Below, in pieces: positions 9,501-17,539 of a DNA stretch of 64,000 nucleotides (positions are counted from its first letter, which is position 1; the number at the start of each line of letters is the position of its first letter). The translations under genes were made by a program, and so were the position numbers. This DNA is from Aestuariivirga litoralis (GTDB taxonomy: Bacteria; Pseudomonadota; Alphaproteobacteria; Rhizobiales; Aestuariivirgaceae): the NCBI RefSeq assembly GCF_015714715.1, contig NZ_WAHS01000001.1, positions 1,922,001 through 1,986,000 of the forward strand, written 5' to 3'. A model generated the notes under the pieces. That model worked only from the letters and a program-made list of their open reading frames with translations. It had not been told where the DNA came from and did no database searches.

Positions 9501-10054
9501 TGTTCGCCCATTAGGCGCATCGCCATGTCCACGCCGGCGCGGATGACAGGTTCGCCCACGCGCCCGATGAGGCGGCCAAGGGCCGTAGCGAGGCTGGTAT
9601 CATTGACACTCGCTGTGAGCTTGCCAGTGACGACGAGGCCCCAAGTGGCGGCGTTGACGAAGAGCGAACGGCCGCCGCCCAGATGCGCGGCCCAGTCGCC
9701 GCCGGAAATCTTGTCGCGGATCAAAGCATCGCGCGTGGCATCATCGGGGATGCGCAGCAAGGCTTCGGCGAGGCACATCAGCGCCACGCCCTCCTGGCTA
9801 TTCAGCGCGTATTCCTGCACCAGGCTTTGCACGCCGCCCTTGGGCGGATTGGCGCGCAGGCGCTCGATCAGTTGGCGGGCGGTGGCGGCGATGGCTTTCT
9901 TTTGAGCTGGGGTTTGCATGGCAGCATCGATAAGCGGTGGCACGCAGTCCGGTTCGGGTAACCGATAGGCTTTGGTGATGGCCTGACGCAGCGGCGTGGC
10001 CGGGCGGACCGGCGGGGCGAATTGGGCGAAGGGATTGGGGGCAGCTTTGCTCAT
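6560..10054 (-). CDS. putA: bifunctional proline dehydrogenase / L-glutamate gamma-semialdehyde dehydrogenase
   Basis: This 1164-residue PutA converts proline to P5C (FAD) and then to glutamate (NAD). The proline dehydrogenase barrel lies in roughly residues 190-480, with R-L-V-K-G-A-Y-W-D-S-E. The aldehyde dehydrogenase half follows, with G-G-Q-N-A-M and the catalytic Cys in A-G-Q-R-C-S-A-L-R near residue 830. There is no N-terminal ribbon-helix-helix, and about 140 residues follow the dehydrogenase, as in type B PutA. It therefore cannot repress its own gene; the divergent Lrp-type regulator probably controls it. Confidence 0.97.
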   Translation of the reverse strand: MSKAAPNPFAQFAPPVRPATPLRQAITKAYRLPEPDCVPPLIDAAMQTPAQKKAIAATARQLIERLRANPPKGGVQSLVQEYALNSQEGVALMCLAEALLRIPDDATRDALIRDKISGGDWAAHLGGGRSLFVNAATWGLVVTGKLTASVNDTSLATALGRLIGRVGEPVIRAGVDMAMRLMGEQFVTGQTIEEALANAAKRHDKGYRFSFDMLGEAATTEDDARRYYASYEAAIHAIGKSAGEGPYAGDGISIKLSALHPRYARSQAARVMNELLPRVVKLAAIAKSYNIGFNIDAEEADRLELSLDLLESLSFDPELKNWNGLGFVVQAYGKRCPFVLDFIIDLARRSGRRIMVRLVKGAYWDSEIKRAQVDGLEGFPVYTRKIYTDVSYIACAKKLLAARDAVFPQFATHNAQSLASIYHMAGDDFRLGDYEFQCLHGMGEPLYDQVVGKSGLARPCRIYAPVGTHETLLAYLVRRLLENGANSSFVNRIADEDVSVDELLADPAEAASHISPLGAAHEAILAPRSIFGARANSKGIDLANEGALAELAKALALSAAKSWDAKPLLASKAKAAKARAVFNPSNNADQVGTVAEMSATEVSAAAKSAAVAYSAWSAKPSADRAAMLETAADLLEANMMELMGLIMREAGKSAANAIAEVREAVDFLRYYAAEARTHLQGKQGLGVITCISPWNFPLAIFLGQVSAALVAGNAVLAKPAEETPLIAYEAVKLLHQAGVPKDVLQFLPGDGAIGAALVAAPETQGVMFTGSTEVARLINATLSKRLSAEGRPIPLIAETGGQNAMIVDSSALAEQVVGDVIASAFDSAGQRCSALRVLCLQEDVADRTLDMLKGAMQELRVGNTSTLSADVGPIITAEAQTNIERHVSAMADKDHPVTRVEMDSETSQGSFVAPTLIEISSMSELQREVFGPVLHVLRFARDDLGQLIDEVNGTGYGLTFGLHTRLDETVADVTARVHAGNVYVNRNTIGAVVGVQPFGGHGLSGTGPKAGGPLYLHRLVRGAAPAMPKTEIELLGPVGERNLYKLAPRGRVLCLPQTEKGLAEQLRLIAETGNEAVVSASPKLKVPEALRLNAPWQTSGPYTAALVEAEGAALRSLLEALAALPGPVILAQSAPYDPAWLMAETSTSINTTAAGGNASLMAIG

Positions 10055-10105
10055 GGGGCAGTTTTAGCACCTGGAATTGCGGCTTTGGTCTTACATTTTA
10101 CTCCA

Positions 10106-10121
10106 GAACAGGATATTGTTC
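10106..10121. promoter_or_regulatory. inverted repeat between putA and the Lrp gene
   Basis: GAACA-N6-TGTTC lies in the 101-base gap between the divergent putA and Lrp-family genes. AT-rich imperfect dyads in this position are usual binding sites for the cognate Lrp/PutR activator. The arms are short, so this is a candidate only. Confidence 0.4.
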
Positions 10122-10155
10122 CAAGAATATAGACTTTGATAGGCAATTGTCCTGA

Positions 10156-10614
10156 ATGCAACAAACCAACAGTGATTTTGACCAATTCGACCGCAAGATC
10201 CTCGATTGCGTGGCGGTGGATGGCCGTATTTCGATCACTGATCTTGCCACGAAGATCGGGCTTTCCAAAACGCCAACGCAATTGCGGCTGAAGCGTTTGC
10301 AGAAGGAAGGCTATATCGAGGGCTTCCGTGCGGTGCTCAATCCCGCAAAGTTGGGGATTGATCATGTGGCCTTTGTGGAAGTGAAGCTTTCTGACACGCG
10401 CGAAGACGCGCTGCAGAAATTCAACAACGCGGTGAAGCGCGTGCGCGAGGTTGAAGAATGCCACATGATTGCCGGTGCGTTTGATTATTTGCTGAAGGTG
10501 CGCACCGGTGACATCAAGAAATACCGGCAGGTGCTGGGCGAGAAAATCACCAGCCTGCCGCATGTGGCCAACACATCGACCTTTGTGGCGATGCAGTCGG
10601 TGAAGGAAAAGTGA
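10156..10614 (+). CDS. putR: Lrp/AsnC family regulator, probable proline-responsive activator of putA
   Basis: This 152-residue protein has an N-terminal helix-turn-helix (about residues 20-45, I-T-D-L-A-T-K-I-G-L-S-K-T-P) and a C-terminal RAM/ligand-binding domain. It is divergent from putA, the arrangement of PutR in Agrobacterium and Rhodobacter, where the Lrp-type protein activates putA when proline is present. The specific symbol is inferred from context. The start follows at once after the intergenic repeats, with no strong ribosome site. Confidence 0.85.
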   Translation: MQQTNSDFDQFDRKILDCVAVDGRISITDLATKIGLSKTPTQLRLKRLQKEGYIEGFRAVLNPAKLGIDHVAFVEVKLSDTREDALQKFNNAVKRVREVEECHMIAGAFDYLLKVRTGDIKKYRQVLGEKITSLPHVANTSTFVAMQSVKEK

Positions 10615-11400
10615 TCAGCTGTTCGGGCCGATGATCATCTGGTCGTAATCGACCAGCGCGCCGGTCATCACGCCGGAATTGGGCGACAGCATATAGGCGA
10701 TGAGATGCGCCATCTGGTGCGGTTTCACCAATTGGCCCATGGGTGCGGCGGCTTCAGCCTTTGCCAGCCAATCATCCGGTGCGTTGTGCCACTTCTTCTG
10801 CACCACATCTTCATTCGGCGTATCCATCCAGCCCGGCAGCACCGCGTTGCAGCGGATCTTGTTGAAGCGGTAAGCATGGGCGACGTTCTTGGTGGTGGCT
10901 GCCAGCGCCGCCTTGGATGAAGAATAGGCCGTGAGGAACGGCTGGCCGCCATGGCCGGACATAGAAAGAACATTGACGATGGAGCCGGGCTGCTTGGCAT
11001 CGATCAGGCCCTTTACCACGCCTTGCATCAGCATTATCGGGCCGAGAACATTGGTGTGATAGATCTGGTCGAACAGTTCAGGCGTGGTTTCCAGCAGCGT
11101 GCCGCGCGCTGAAGTGGCTGCGGCGTTACACAGTGCATTGATGACACCAAATTTCTTCGTGGCCTGCTCCACTGCGTTCAGCGCCGCTTTGCCGTCGGAC
11201 ACATCGGCGCTGATGAACAGCGCGGAGGCGCCATCCTTCTCCAGCTCCGCAACCGCCTTGGCGCCCTTGTCCTTGTCGCGGCCGATGAGGGCGATGGATT
11301 TGCAACCTTCCGCCACGAGCTGCTTGGCGGTGGCAAAGCCGATGCCCTGAGCGCCGCCGGTGACGATGGCCTTGGTGTTTTTGTTCTGGTCGTTCTGCAT
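10615..11400 (-). CDS. SDR family oxidoreductase
   Basis: This 261-residue classical short-chain dehydrogenase has the nucleotide motif T-G-G-A-Q-G-I-G near residues 14-21 and the catalytic Y-S-S-S-K (Tyr about 158). It is about average length for the class. The substrate cannot be told. Its stop directly abuts the stop of the convergent Lrp gene. An inverted repeat with ATGGAA arms lies 15-32 bases upstream of the start and may be an operator. Confidence 0.85.
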   Translation of the reverse strand: MQNDQNKNTKAIVTGGAQGIGFATAKQLVAEGCKSIALIGRDKDKGAKAVAELEKDGASALFISADVSDGKAALNAVEQATKKFGVINALCNAAATSARGTLLETTPELFDQIYHTNVLGPIMLMQGVVKGLIDAKQPGSIVNVLSMSGHGGQPFLTAYSSSKAALAATTKNVAHAYRFNKIRCNAVLPGWMDTPNEDVVQKKWHNAPDDWLAKAEAAAPMGQLVKPHQMAHLIAYMLSPNSGVMTGALVDYDQMIIGPNS

Positions 11401-11414
11401 GCTTCACCTCAATA

Positions 11415-11432
11415 ATGGAACATATATTCCAT
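11415..11432. promoter_or_regulatory. inverted repeat upstream of SDR gene, candidate operator
   Basis: ATGGAA-N6-TTCCAT lies in the 53-base gap upstream of the SDR gene, and a third ATGGAA half-site is at 11445-11450. The central TATATA could also serve as a -10 region. No regulator gene is adjacent, so the cognate protein is unknown. Confidence 0.35.
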
Positions 11433-11453
11433 CTTGCAAGTGAAATGGAAGTA

Positions 11454-12557
11454 TTATTTCAAAGCTTCCGTGCGCCACAAATGCACGCGCAGGCCGCCAT
11501 GCAGGACGGGAGCGGAAGGCTTGATGAAAGGCAGGCCGGTGGCTTGCGCCAGCGCCTTTTCGTTGGTGACAAGACCCACGCGCCAGCCCGAAAAGCCTTC
11601 GCGCAACGCTTGACCTAAGGCGGCGTGGAGGCCCGTGAGCTTCTTCACATCACCGATGCGCTTGCCGTAAGGCGGATTGACGATGACGAGGCCGGGCGGG
11701 CCTTCGGGCCGTCGCAAAGCGCTGACCGGCGCTTGCGCAAAGTCTGTCATCGACGCGACCCCCGCGCGCTCGGCATTGGCCTTGCTGGCGGTGATGGCAC
11801 CGGCATCGCGGTCGAAACCGGTGAAGCGGAATGGCAGGTCCACAGCGGGTTTAGGCAGGCGCATCTGCGCCCAGGCGGCGGCGTCGAAGGTCTTGAGCTT
11901 TTCAAAGGCGAAGGCGCGGTCGCGGCCGGGATGCAGGCCACGCGCAATTTCGGCCGCTTCTAGCACGAAAGTGCCGGAGCCGCACATGGGATCAAGCACC
12001 GGCTCGGTGCCCACATAACCGCATTGGCGCAAGAACAAGGACGCCATGGTTTCGCGCAAAGGTGCCTTGGCCATCGCTTCCTTGTGGCCACGCTTGTGCA
12101 GCAGCGCGCCCGATGTATCGATGCTGATGGTGCAGATGTCTTTCTCGATGCGGGCCATAACTTCCACATCGGCATCTTCAGCGATGGTGAGACCTGCGGC
12201 TTTCAATGCATCTTCCACGCGCTGCTTCACGGCACCCGAATGATAGATGCGCGAGGCCTTGCAGGCGGCGGAAACTTTCACCGGCGTATCTGCGCGCAGG
12301 ATTTCATCCCACGGAAATTTGCGGGCTTTCTTGTCGAGCTCCGACAGATGACTGGCGCGGAATGTGCCCAGGCGGGCGAGAACGGCACCAGGCCCGCGCA
12401 ATTCCAGATTGGCGCGCCAGACTTCGGGCCATGCGCCATGGATGGTCACGCCGCCTGCATGTTTGCCGGTGACGTCAAAGCCTGCCGCAGCGGCTTCTTC
12501 AGCCACGACCCGTTCAAGGCCCGGTGTGGACAGGAGGAAGATTTCGAAAGTCTGCAT
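11454..12557 (-). CDS. THUMP-domain class I SAM-dependent RNA methyltransferase
   Basis: This 367-residue protein resembles the N-terminal half of RlmL (23S rRNA m2G2445 methyltransferase): an N-terminal ferredoxin-like/THUMP region (about 1-160), a SAM site with D-P-M-C-G-S-G-T-F and the N6/N2-methyltransferase motif N-P-P-Y-G-K-R near residue 300. It acts on rRNA or tRNA in the cytoplasm. The exact modified base is not provable from sequence. It starts 1 base after the stop of the upstream SDR gene and is probably cotranscribed with it. Confidence 0.85.
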   Translation of the reverse strand: MQTFEIFLLSTPGLERVVAEEAAAAGFDVTGKHAGGVTIHGAWPEVWRANLELRGPGAVLARLGTFRASHLSELDKKARKFPWDEILRADTPVKVSAACKASRIYHSGAVKQRVEDALKAAGLTIAEDADVEVMARIEKDICTISIDTSGALLHKRGHKEAMAKAPLRETMASLFLRQCGYVGTEPVLDPMCGSGTFVLEAAEIARGLHPGRDRAFAFEKLKTFDAAAWAQMRLPKPAVDLPFRFTGFDRDAGAITASKANAERAGVASMTDFAQAPVSALRRPEGPPGLVIVNPPYGKRIGDVKKLTGLHAALGQALREGFSGWRVGLVTNEKALAQATGLPFIKPSAPVLHGGLRVHLWRTEALK

Positions 12558-12558
12558 C

Positions 12559-13320
12559 CTACATCAGCACGCGCGCGATGGTGCGGGTCACCGCGCGTGG
12601 CGCAAAACGCGTGCCTTGCGCCATGATCTTGTTGTGCAGGCCGGTGACCACGAAGGTCTTGTTACGGGCCAGTGCCTTGAGGCCGGTATCGACCACACTT
12701 TCGGGAGAGCCGGCCAGTTTGGCGAGGCCGATCTGCGTGGCGCCCGCCGTTTCGAAAAATTCTGTCCTGGTCGGGCCGGGGCACAGGCATGAAACATGGA
12801 TGCCGTGCTTCTTTACTTCGTCATGCAGCGCTTCCGAGAAGCTGAGCACGAAAGCCTTGCTGGCATAGTAAATCGACATTTTAGGTCCGGCCTGGAAGGC
12901 GGCGGTGGAGGCCACATTGAGAATGGCGCCGGATTTGCGCGCGATCATCTCCGGCAGCACGGCGTGGCTGAGTTCGATCAGGCTGGTGCAATTCACATTG
13001 ACGATGTTGGTTTGCGACTCAGGCGTCTGCTCGGCAAAATTTCCGAGTGTGCCGAGGCCGGCATTGTTGATCAGCGTGGAGATGGTGAGCTTCTGCCCGG
13101 CCACAGCTTTCATCAGCTTTGCCGCAGCACCTGGTTCGCCCAGATCTGCCGTTTCAACGAAAACTTCGACGCCGTGAGCGGTCTTCAGCTCCTTGGCCAA
13201 AGCTTCGAGCCTGTCTTTGCGACGCGCCACCAGAACGAGATTCTGTTTCTGCGCAGCAAGCTTCTTCGCGAAAATCACGCCCAGCCCGGCTGATGCGCCG
13301 GTGACCAATGCTACGTCCAT
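12559..13320 (-). CDS. SDR family NAD(P)-dependent oxidoreductase
   Basis: This 253-residue short-chain dehydrogenase has T-G-A-S-A-G-L-G at residues 7-14, N-N-A-G-L-G and the catalytic Y-Y-A-S-K. Similar proteins are annotated as DltE/YqjQ-like oxidoreductases. I chose the ATG at 13320 because the Rossmann beta strand begins directly there and an AGGGGACAG stretch precedes it; an upstream in-frame start would add 11 residues. The substrate is unknown. Confidence 0.85.
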   Translation of the reverse strand: MDVALVTGASAGLGVIFAKKLAAQKQNLVLVARRKDRLEALAKELKTAHGVEVFVETADLGEPGAAAKLMKAVAGQKLTISTLINNAGLGTLGNFAEQTPESQTNIVNVNCTSLIELSHAVLPEMIARKSGAILNVASTAAFQAGPKMSIYYASKAFVLSFSEALHDEVKKHGIHVSCLCPGPTRTEFFETAGATQIGLAKLAGSPESVVDTGLKALARNKTFVVTGLHNKIMAQGTRFAPRAVTRTIARVLM

Positions 13321-13362
13321 GTTCTGTCCCCTGTCCTGATCAATGATCAGCACATACCACAG

Positions 13363-13382
13363 ATTCCCGCTTTCGCGGGAAT
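13363..13382. repeat. short REP-like hairpin
   Basis: ATTCCCGC-TTTC-GCGGGAAT forms an 8-bp stem in the 75-base gap between guaD and the SDR gene. Short hairpins of this sequence, with flanking GATTCCCGC...GGGAATGACG, are scattered in many proteobacterial genomes. Only one copy is seen in this window. It could also act as a transcript 3' end for the purine operon. Confidence 0.55.
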
Positions 13383-13395
13383 GACGGTAAAGGAT

Positions 13396-14661
13396 TTAGT
13401 GGACGCGCTGGCCCGCCACATAGGTGGCGCTTATGGCGCGGTCATCGCCCAGCAGTGCCAGCGAGAACAGCACGTCTTCCAGCGATTGCGAGAGTGGATG
13501 GCGCGCGGCGAGGACGGGGGTGGCTTCCGGATCCAGCACGATCACGTCAGCGAATTTGCCGACATCGAGCGAGCCGGTTTCAAGCTCGATCTTCAGCCGC
13601 CGTGCATTGCCCAATGTGGCCATGTGAAATAATTCGGTGGCCTTTAGTTTCAGGCCGCACAGCATCTGCACTTTGTAAGTCTCACCCAAAGTCTGCAGCA
13701 TGGAATAACTGGTGCCGCCGCCCACATCGGTGGCCAGCCCGAGCGACACGCTGCGCAAGTGATCCATCGACATCAGGCCGGAGCCGAGGAAGGTGTTGGA
13801 GGTGGGGCAATGCACCACCGTGCCGCCCGCTTCACTCAGACGGTTCGCTTCGCTTTCGGAGAGATGGATACCGTGGGCGAACAGGCTGCGATCGGTGAGA
13901 AGTCCGAAGCGTTCATAGACTCCCAGATAATCGTGATCATTGGGGAACAGTTCCTTCACGCGCGCGATCTCGCCCAGGCTTTCGGAGAGATGCGTCTGCA
14001 TCAATGCGCCAGGACAATCCTGCAGCACTTCGCCGGCCAGCTTCAGTTGTTTGTCGCTGGAGGTAATGGCAAAGCGCGGCGTGACCGCGTGGCGCAGGCG
14101 GCCCTTGCTGTGGAAGGCCTTGTGCAGCGCCAGCGTATCGATGGCTGATTGTTCGGGATCATCCTCGACGGCGGGGATGGCGCCACGGTCCATCATGGTT
14201 TTGCCAGTGATGAGCGCCATGTTGCGCTTGGCGGCAGCGGCGAACAGCGCTTCGGCACAGACTTTGTGTGAGGAACAGAAGGCCAGCGCCGATGTGGTGC
14301 CATTGCTGAACAGGCGCTGCAGGAAGATTTCTGCGGCAGTATCGGCGTAAACGCGGTCGGCGTAGCGCGCTTCTTCGGGAAAGGTGTAGCGCGACAGCCA
14401 ATCGAGCAGATCGACAGCGGCTGCAGCCAACATGCGGTATTGCGGGAAATGGATATGGGCATCAATGAAGCCCGACATGAGAAGCTTCTTGCCGTGATCA
14501 TCGCGCTCGATATGAGAGAAGGCTTCCGGCAACAAAGCCAGCGGCCCGCGCCAGAGGATGGTGCCATCATCGCCGGCCACCAGCCCGCCACGTTCTTCAT
14601 GCACGACCTGGTGTGGCTCGGCGCCGAAATGCACCAATTGGCCGATGAGCAATTTTGTCAT
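13396..14661 (-). CDS. guaD: guanine deaminase
   Basis: This 421-residue amidohydrolase converts guanine to xanthine. Metal ligands are visible in F-I-D-A-H-I-H-F-P-Q (about residues 65-74), T-H-L-S-E, F-A-H-G-I-H-L and T-D-V-G-G-G-T-S. The H-F-P-Q and S-H-K-V-C stretches are characteristic of GuaD. It is the last gene of the purine operon, overlapping uraD by 4 bases, and feeds xanthine to the XdhAB enzyme encoded upstream. Confidence 0.93.
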   Translation of the reverse strand: MTKLLIGQLVHFGAEPHQVVHEERGGLVAGDDGTILWRGPLALLPEAFSHIERDDHGKKLLMSGFIDAHIHFPQYRMLAAAAVDLLDWLSRYTFPEEARYADRVYADTAAEIFLQRLFSNGTTSALAFCSSHKVCAEALFAAAAKRNMALITGKTMMDRGAIPAVEDDPEQSAIDTLALHKAFHSKGRLRHAVTPRFAITSSDKQLKLAGEVLQDCPGALMQTHLSESLGEIARVKELFPNDHDYLGVYERFGLLTDRSLFAHGIHLSESEANRLSEAGGTVVHCPTSNTFLGSGLMSMDHLRSVSLGLATDVGGGTSYSMLQTLGETYKVQMLCGLKLKATELFHMATLGNARRLKIELETGSLDVGKFADVIVLDPEATPVLAARHPLSQSLEDVLFSLALLGDDRAISATYVAGQRVH

Positions 14662-15152
14662 TCTTCGATCCGGTCTTCCAGGCGGAAACGGATGATGCGG
14701 CCCACCTGTTCCAATGCAGTTTCGAATTCCGCATCGGTGTCATTATGGATGCGTTCTTCAAATCCGGAAAGAATTTGATTTTTGGTCGCGCCACGCACCG
14801 CGAAGATGAAGGGAAAGCCGTTCTTTTCCTTGTAGGAATCGTTGAGTTCAGTGAAGCGGGCAAATTCTTCTGCCGTCAAAGTGTCGAGGCCTGCACCCTT
14901 TTGTTCATTGGTTGAATCTTCCGTGAGCTTGGCGCGGGTGGCGAGATCGGGATGGGCGCGCAGCAAGGTGATTTTCGCGGCGTCGCTGGCATCACGCATG
15001 GCGCGGCGGAAGGCCTTGATCATCGCGTCGCGCGAGGCGAAGGGGGCTGCGGCGAAAGCCTCTTGCGCCACCCAGGGCGAATGTTCGGCAATGTCGCCGA
15101 AGACGCGCTCAAAACCTGCCGCATCAAGGGTGTTCACTTCATTCAGTTTCAT
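14658..15152 (-). CDS. uraD: OHCU decarboxylase
   Basis: This 164-residue protein is 2-oxo-4-hydroxy-4-carboxy-5-ureidoimidazoline decarboxylase, which gives S-allantoin in the last step of uricolysis. The conserved R-A-H-P-D-L-A (with the catalytic His), the E-F-A-R-F-T-E-L-N and the G-F-P-F-I-F stretches are present. It lies between puuD and guaD, as expected for the pathway. Confidence 0.93.
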   Translation of the reverse strand: MKLNEVNTLDAAGFERVFGDIAEHSPWVAQEAFAAAPFASRDAMIKAFRRAMRDASDAAKITLLRAHPDLATRAKLTEDSTNEQKGAGLDTLTAEEFARFTELNDSYKEKNGFPFIFAVRGATKNQILSGFEERIHNDTDAEFETALEQVGRIIRFRLEDRIEE

Positions 15153-15165
15153 AGGAGGTCCGAAA

Positions 15166-16353
15166 TCATTTCAGTTTGGCAATCCAAGCGCCGAGCTGGT
15201 CACGCTCGTCCTGGGTCATGCCGGTCTTGTTGCCGAGTGGCATCGAATGATTGCGCACCGCCTGCGCGTCAATCTGCACGGCGTATCGCTTCAGGTCATC
15301 CACCGATGCAAACATGATGCCCTTGGGGGCTTCCTTGATGGTGGGATCAGTAGGCTTGGCCGAATGGCAAGCGGCGCAACGCTGAGTGACGATGGATAGC
15401 GCCTGATCATCGCTGACCTGGATGTTGAGAGCCGGTTTGCTTGAGGGCTGCGTTAGCAGCATCGCGCCAGCCAGCAGCAGCATAATCACAGGCACGGCCC
15501 AGCCGATCTTATCCATGCTGTCGCCCACTTCATGGCGCAGCAGGAAATAACGCCCCAGGCCGCCGAACAGCACAATGATGCCGACGAGCGCCCACGCCTG
15601 CGGATAGCCAGTGATGACGGCATAGTGATTGCTGGTCATCATGAAAAGGACCGGCAGCGTGAGATAGGTATTGTGGGTGGAGCGCTGCTTGCCGATCACG
15701 CCATATTTGGGATCGGGCACTTCGCCCTTGAGCAGGGACGCGGTGATCTTGCCCTGGTTGGGAATGATCACGCCGAACACATTGGTGGCCATGATCGTGC
15801 CGATGAAAGCGCCGACATGGATGAAGGCGCCACGGCCGGAGAAGACGTGAGAGAACCCCCAAGAGGCGGCCACGATCATCGCATAAACGCAGAGCGCCAG
15901 CACACCGGTGCTCTTGCCAATGGGAGAGCGGCACAGGGCATCGTAAATGAACCAGCCTGCAATCAATGATCCGATGCTGATGCCGGAGGCCTGCCAAGCG
16001 TTGAGCGGCATGACTGCAGGATCAACCAGGTAAATATCGGCCTGCACATAATATTGGATGATGAGCAGCAGGAAGCCGGTGATCCAGGTGAGATAGGCCT
16101 CCCATTTGAACCAGATCAGATGCGGCGGAAGATTGTCGGGGGCGGAGAGGTATTTCTGCACATGGTAGAAACCGCCGCCATGCACTTCCCAGGCTTCGCC
16201 CGCCACGCCCTTGGGCAGCGGCACATCCTTGCGCAGTGAGAGATCCAGGGCGACGAAATAGAATGACGTACCGATCCAGCTGATGCCGGCGATCAAATGG
16301 CCCCAACGGACCAGGATGTTCAACCAATCAAGAAGGAATGGATCGAGTTGCAT
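15166..16353 (-). CDS. puuD: membrane-bound urate oxidase with C-terminal cytochrome c
   Basis: This 395-residue protein has about nine hydrophobic segments (urate oxidase N-terminal domain, residues about 1-300) and a C-terminal cytochrome c domain with the heme motif C-A-A-C-H and a Met ligand in H-S-M-P-L-G-N. PuuD oxidises urate to 5-hydroxyisourate and passes electrons to the respiratory chain, unlike soluble uricase. The next two enzymes, UraH and UraD, are encoded in the same operon. Confidence 0.93.
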   Translation of the reverse strand: MQLDPFLLDWLNILVRWGHLIAGISWIGTSFYFVALDLSLRKDVPLPKGVAGEAWEVHGGGFYHVQKYLSAPDNLPPHLIWFKWEAYLTWITGFLLLIIQYYVQADIYLVDPAVMPLNAWQASGISIGSLIAGWFIYDALCRSPIGKSTGVLALCVYAMIVAASWGFSHVFSGRGAFIHVGAFIGTIMATNVFGVIIPNQGKITASLLKGEVPDPKYGVIGKQRSTHNTYLTLPVLFMMTSNHYAVITGYPQAWALVGIIVLFGGLGRYFLLRHEVGDSMDKIGWAVPVIMLLLAGAMLLTQPSSKPALNIQVSDDQALSIVTQRCAACHSAKPTDPTIKEAPKGIMFASVDDLKRYAVQIDAQAVRNHSMPLGNKTGMTQDERDQLGAWIAKLK

Positions 16354-16378
16354 GGCTTTCGGCTTGCTTACAAGAAAT

Positions 16379-16412
16379 GGCCCTCACCCTTGCTGCCGCA
16401 AAGATGAGGGCC
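16379..16412. repeat. hairpin in the BMP-puuD gap
   Basis: GGCCCTCA and TGAGGGCC form perfect 8-base arms around an 18-base loop in the 75-base gap after the binding-protein gene. There is no T-run. A stem here may protect the upstream transcript or reduce read-through, which would explain a binding protein made in excess over its neighbours. Confidence 0.5.
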
Positions 16413-16428
16413 GGGATCAAACTACATC

Positions 16429-17511
16429 TTATTGCGGCAGCTTGTCGTCGATGCCCTTGATGTAATAGTTCATGCCAAGGATATCGCCAGCGGGCAGCGG
16501 CTTTCCGGCTTCGCCGACCGTGGTGCCATCCTGCTTGGTGAGCGGGCCAGTGAAGGGCTCGACCTTGCCAGACTTGACGTCGTCATAGGTCTTCTGGGCA
16601 AGCGCCTTCACGTCGTCCGGCATGTTGGTGAACGGCGCCATGGTGACGGTGCCTTCAGCCATGCCATCCCAGTTCTGCTCTTCCGACTTGTAGGTGCCGT
16701 CGAGCATTTCCTTGACGCGGCGCACATAGTACGGGCCCCAGCTGTCAATGGTCGAGGTCAGCTGCGAATGCGGGCCGAACTTGATCTGGTCGGAAGCCTG
16801 GCCGAAGCCGAACTTCTTCTGCTCTTCAGCAACGGTGATCGGAGCCGCAGAGTCAGTGTGCTGCACGATGATGTCAGCACCCTGGCTGAACAGAACCTTG
16901 GCGGCATCGCCTTCCTTGCCCGGATCAAACCAGGTGTTGACCCAGATGATCTTGACTTTGAAGTCGGGGTTCACTGAATGCGCGCCGAGCAGGAACGAGT
17001 TGATGCCCATCACCACTTCCGGAATCGGGAAGGAGACGATGTAGCCAGCGGTGCCGGTCTTCGACATCTTGGCGGCGATCACGCCTTGCACATAACGGCC
17101 CTGGTAGAACTTGGCGTTATAGGTCGACACGTTCGGCGCGGTCTTGAAGCCCGTGGCGTGTTCGAACATCACCTTGGGATATTTGGCAGCGACCTGGAGG
17201 GTCGGTTCCATGAAGCCGAACGAGGTGGTGAAGATGATATTGCAGCCATCACGGGCCAGGCGTTCAATCGGGCCTGCCGCATCAGCTTCCGGCACGTTTT
17301 CAACGATCTTGGTTTCGACCTTGTCGCCGAGCTCTTTTTGGAGCTCCTTCACGCCTTCATTGTGCTGGAAGGTGTAGCCCATGTCGCCGATGGCGCCGAC
17401 ATAGACGAAGCATGCCTTCACCTTGTCCATCTTGTCGGCAGCGTCAGCCGAGGCATAGGCAGAGCCCAAAGCCGCAGCGGCGATGGCCGCAGTCATCAAA
17501 AGTTTCTTCAT
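16429..17511 (-). CDS. BMP family ABC transporter substrate-binding protein
   Basis: This 360-residue periplasmic protein begins with a signal peptide (MKKLL, hydrophobic A-rich core, A-S-A-D-A-A cleavage region). The motifs A-C-F-V-Y-V-G-A-I-G-D-M-G-Y-T and Q-H-T-D-S match the basic membrane protein/PnrA family, whose studied members bind nucleosides. The inner ATG is preceded by GGGAG 8 bases upstream; an upstream in-frame start would disrupt the signal peptide. Setting inside a purine operon suggests that it binds a purine base or nucleoside. Confidence 0.9.
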   Translation of the reverse strand: MKKLLMTAAIAAAALGSAYASADAADKMDKVKACFVYVGAIGDMGYTFQHNEGVKELQKELGDKVETKIVENVPEADAAGPIERLARDGCNIIFTTSFGFMEPTLQVAAKYPKVMFEHATGFKTAPNVSTYNAKFYQGRYVQGVIAAKMSKTGTAGYIVSFPIPEVVMGINSFLLGAHSVNPDFKVKIIWVNTWFDPGKEGDAAKVLFSQGADIIVQHTDSAAPITVAEEQKKFGFGQASDQIKFGPHSQLTSTIDSWGPYYVRRVKEMLDGTYKSEEQNWDGMAEGTVTMAPFTNMPDDVKALAQKTYDDVKSGKVEPFTGPLTKQDGTTVGEAGKPLPAGDILGMNYYIKGIDDKLPQ

Positions 17512-17539
17512 CAAAGTTCTCCCTGTTTGAACAAAAAAA

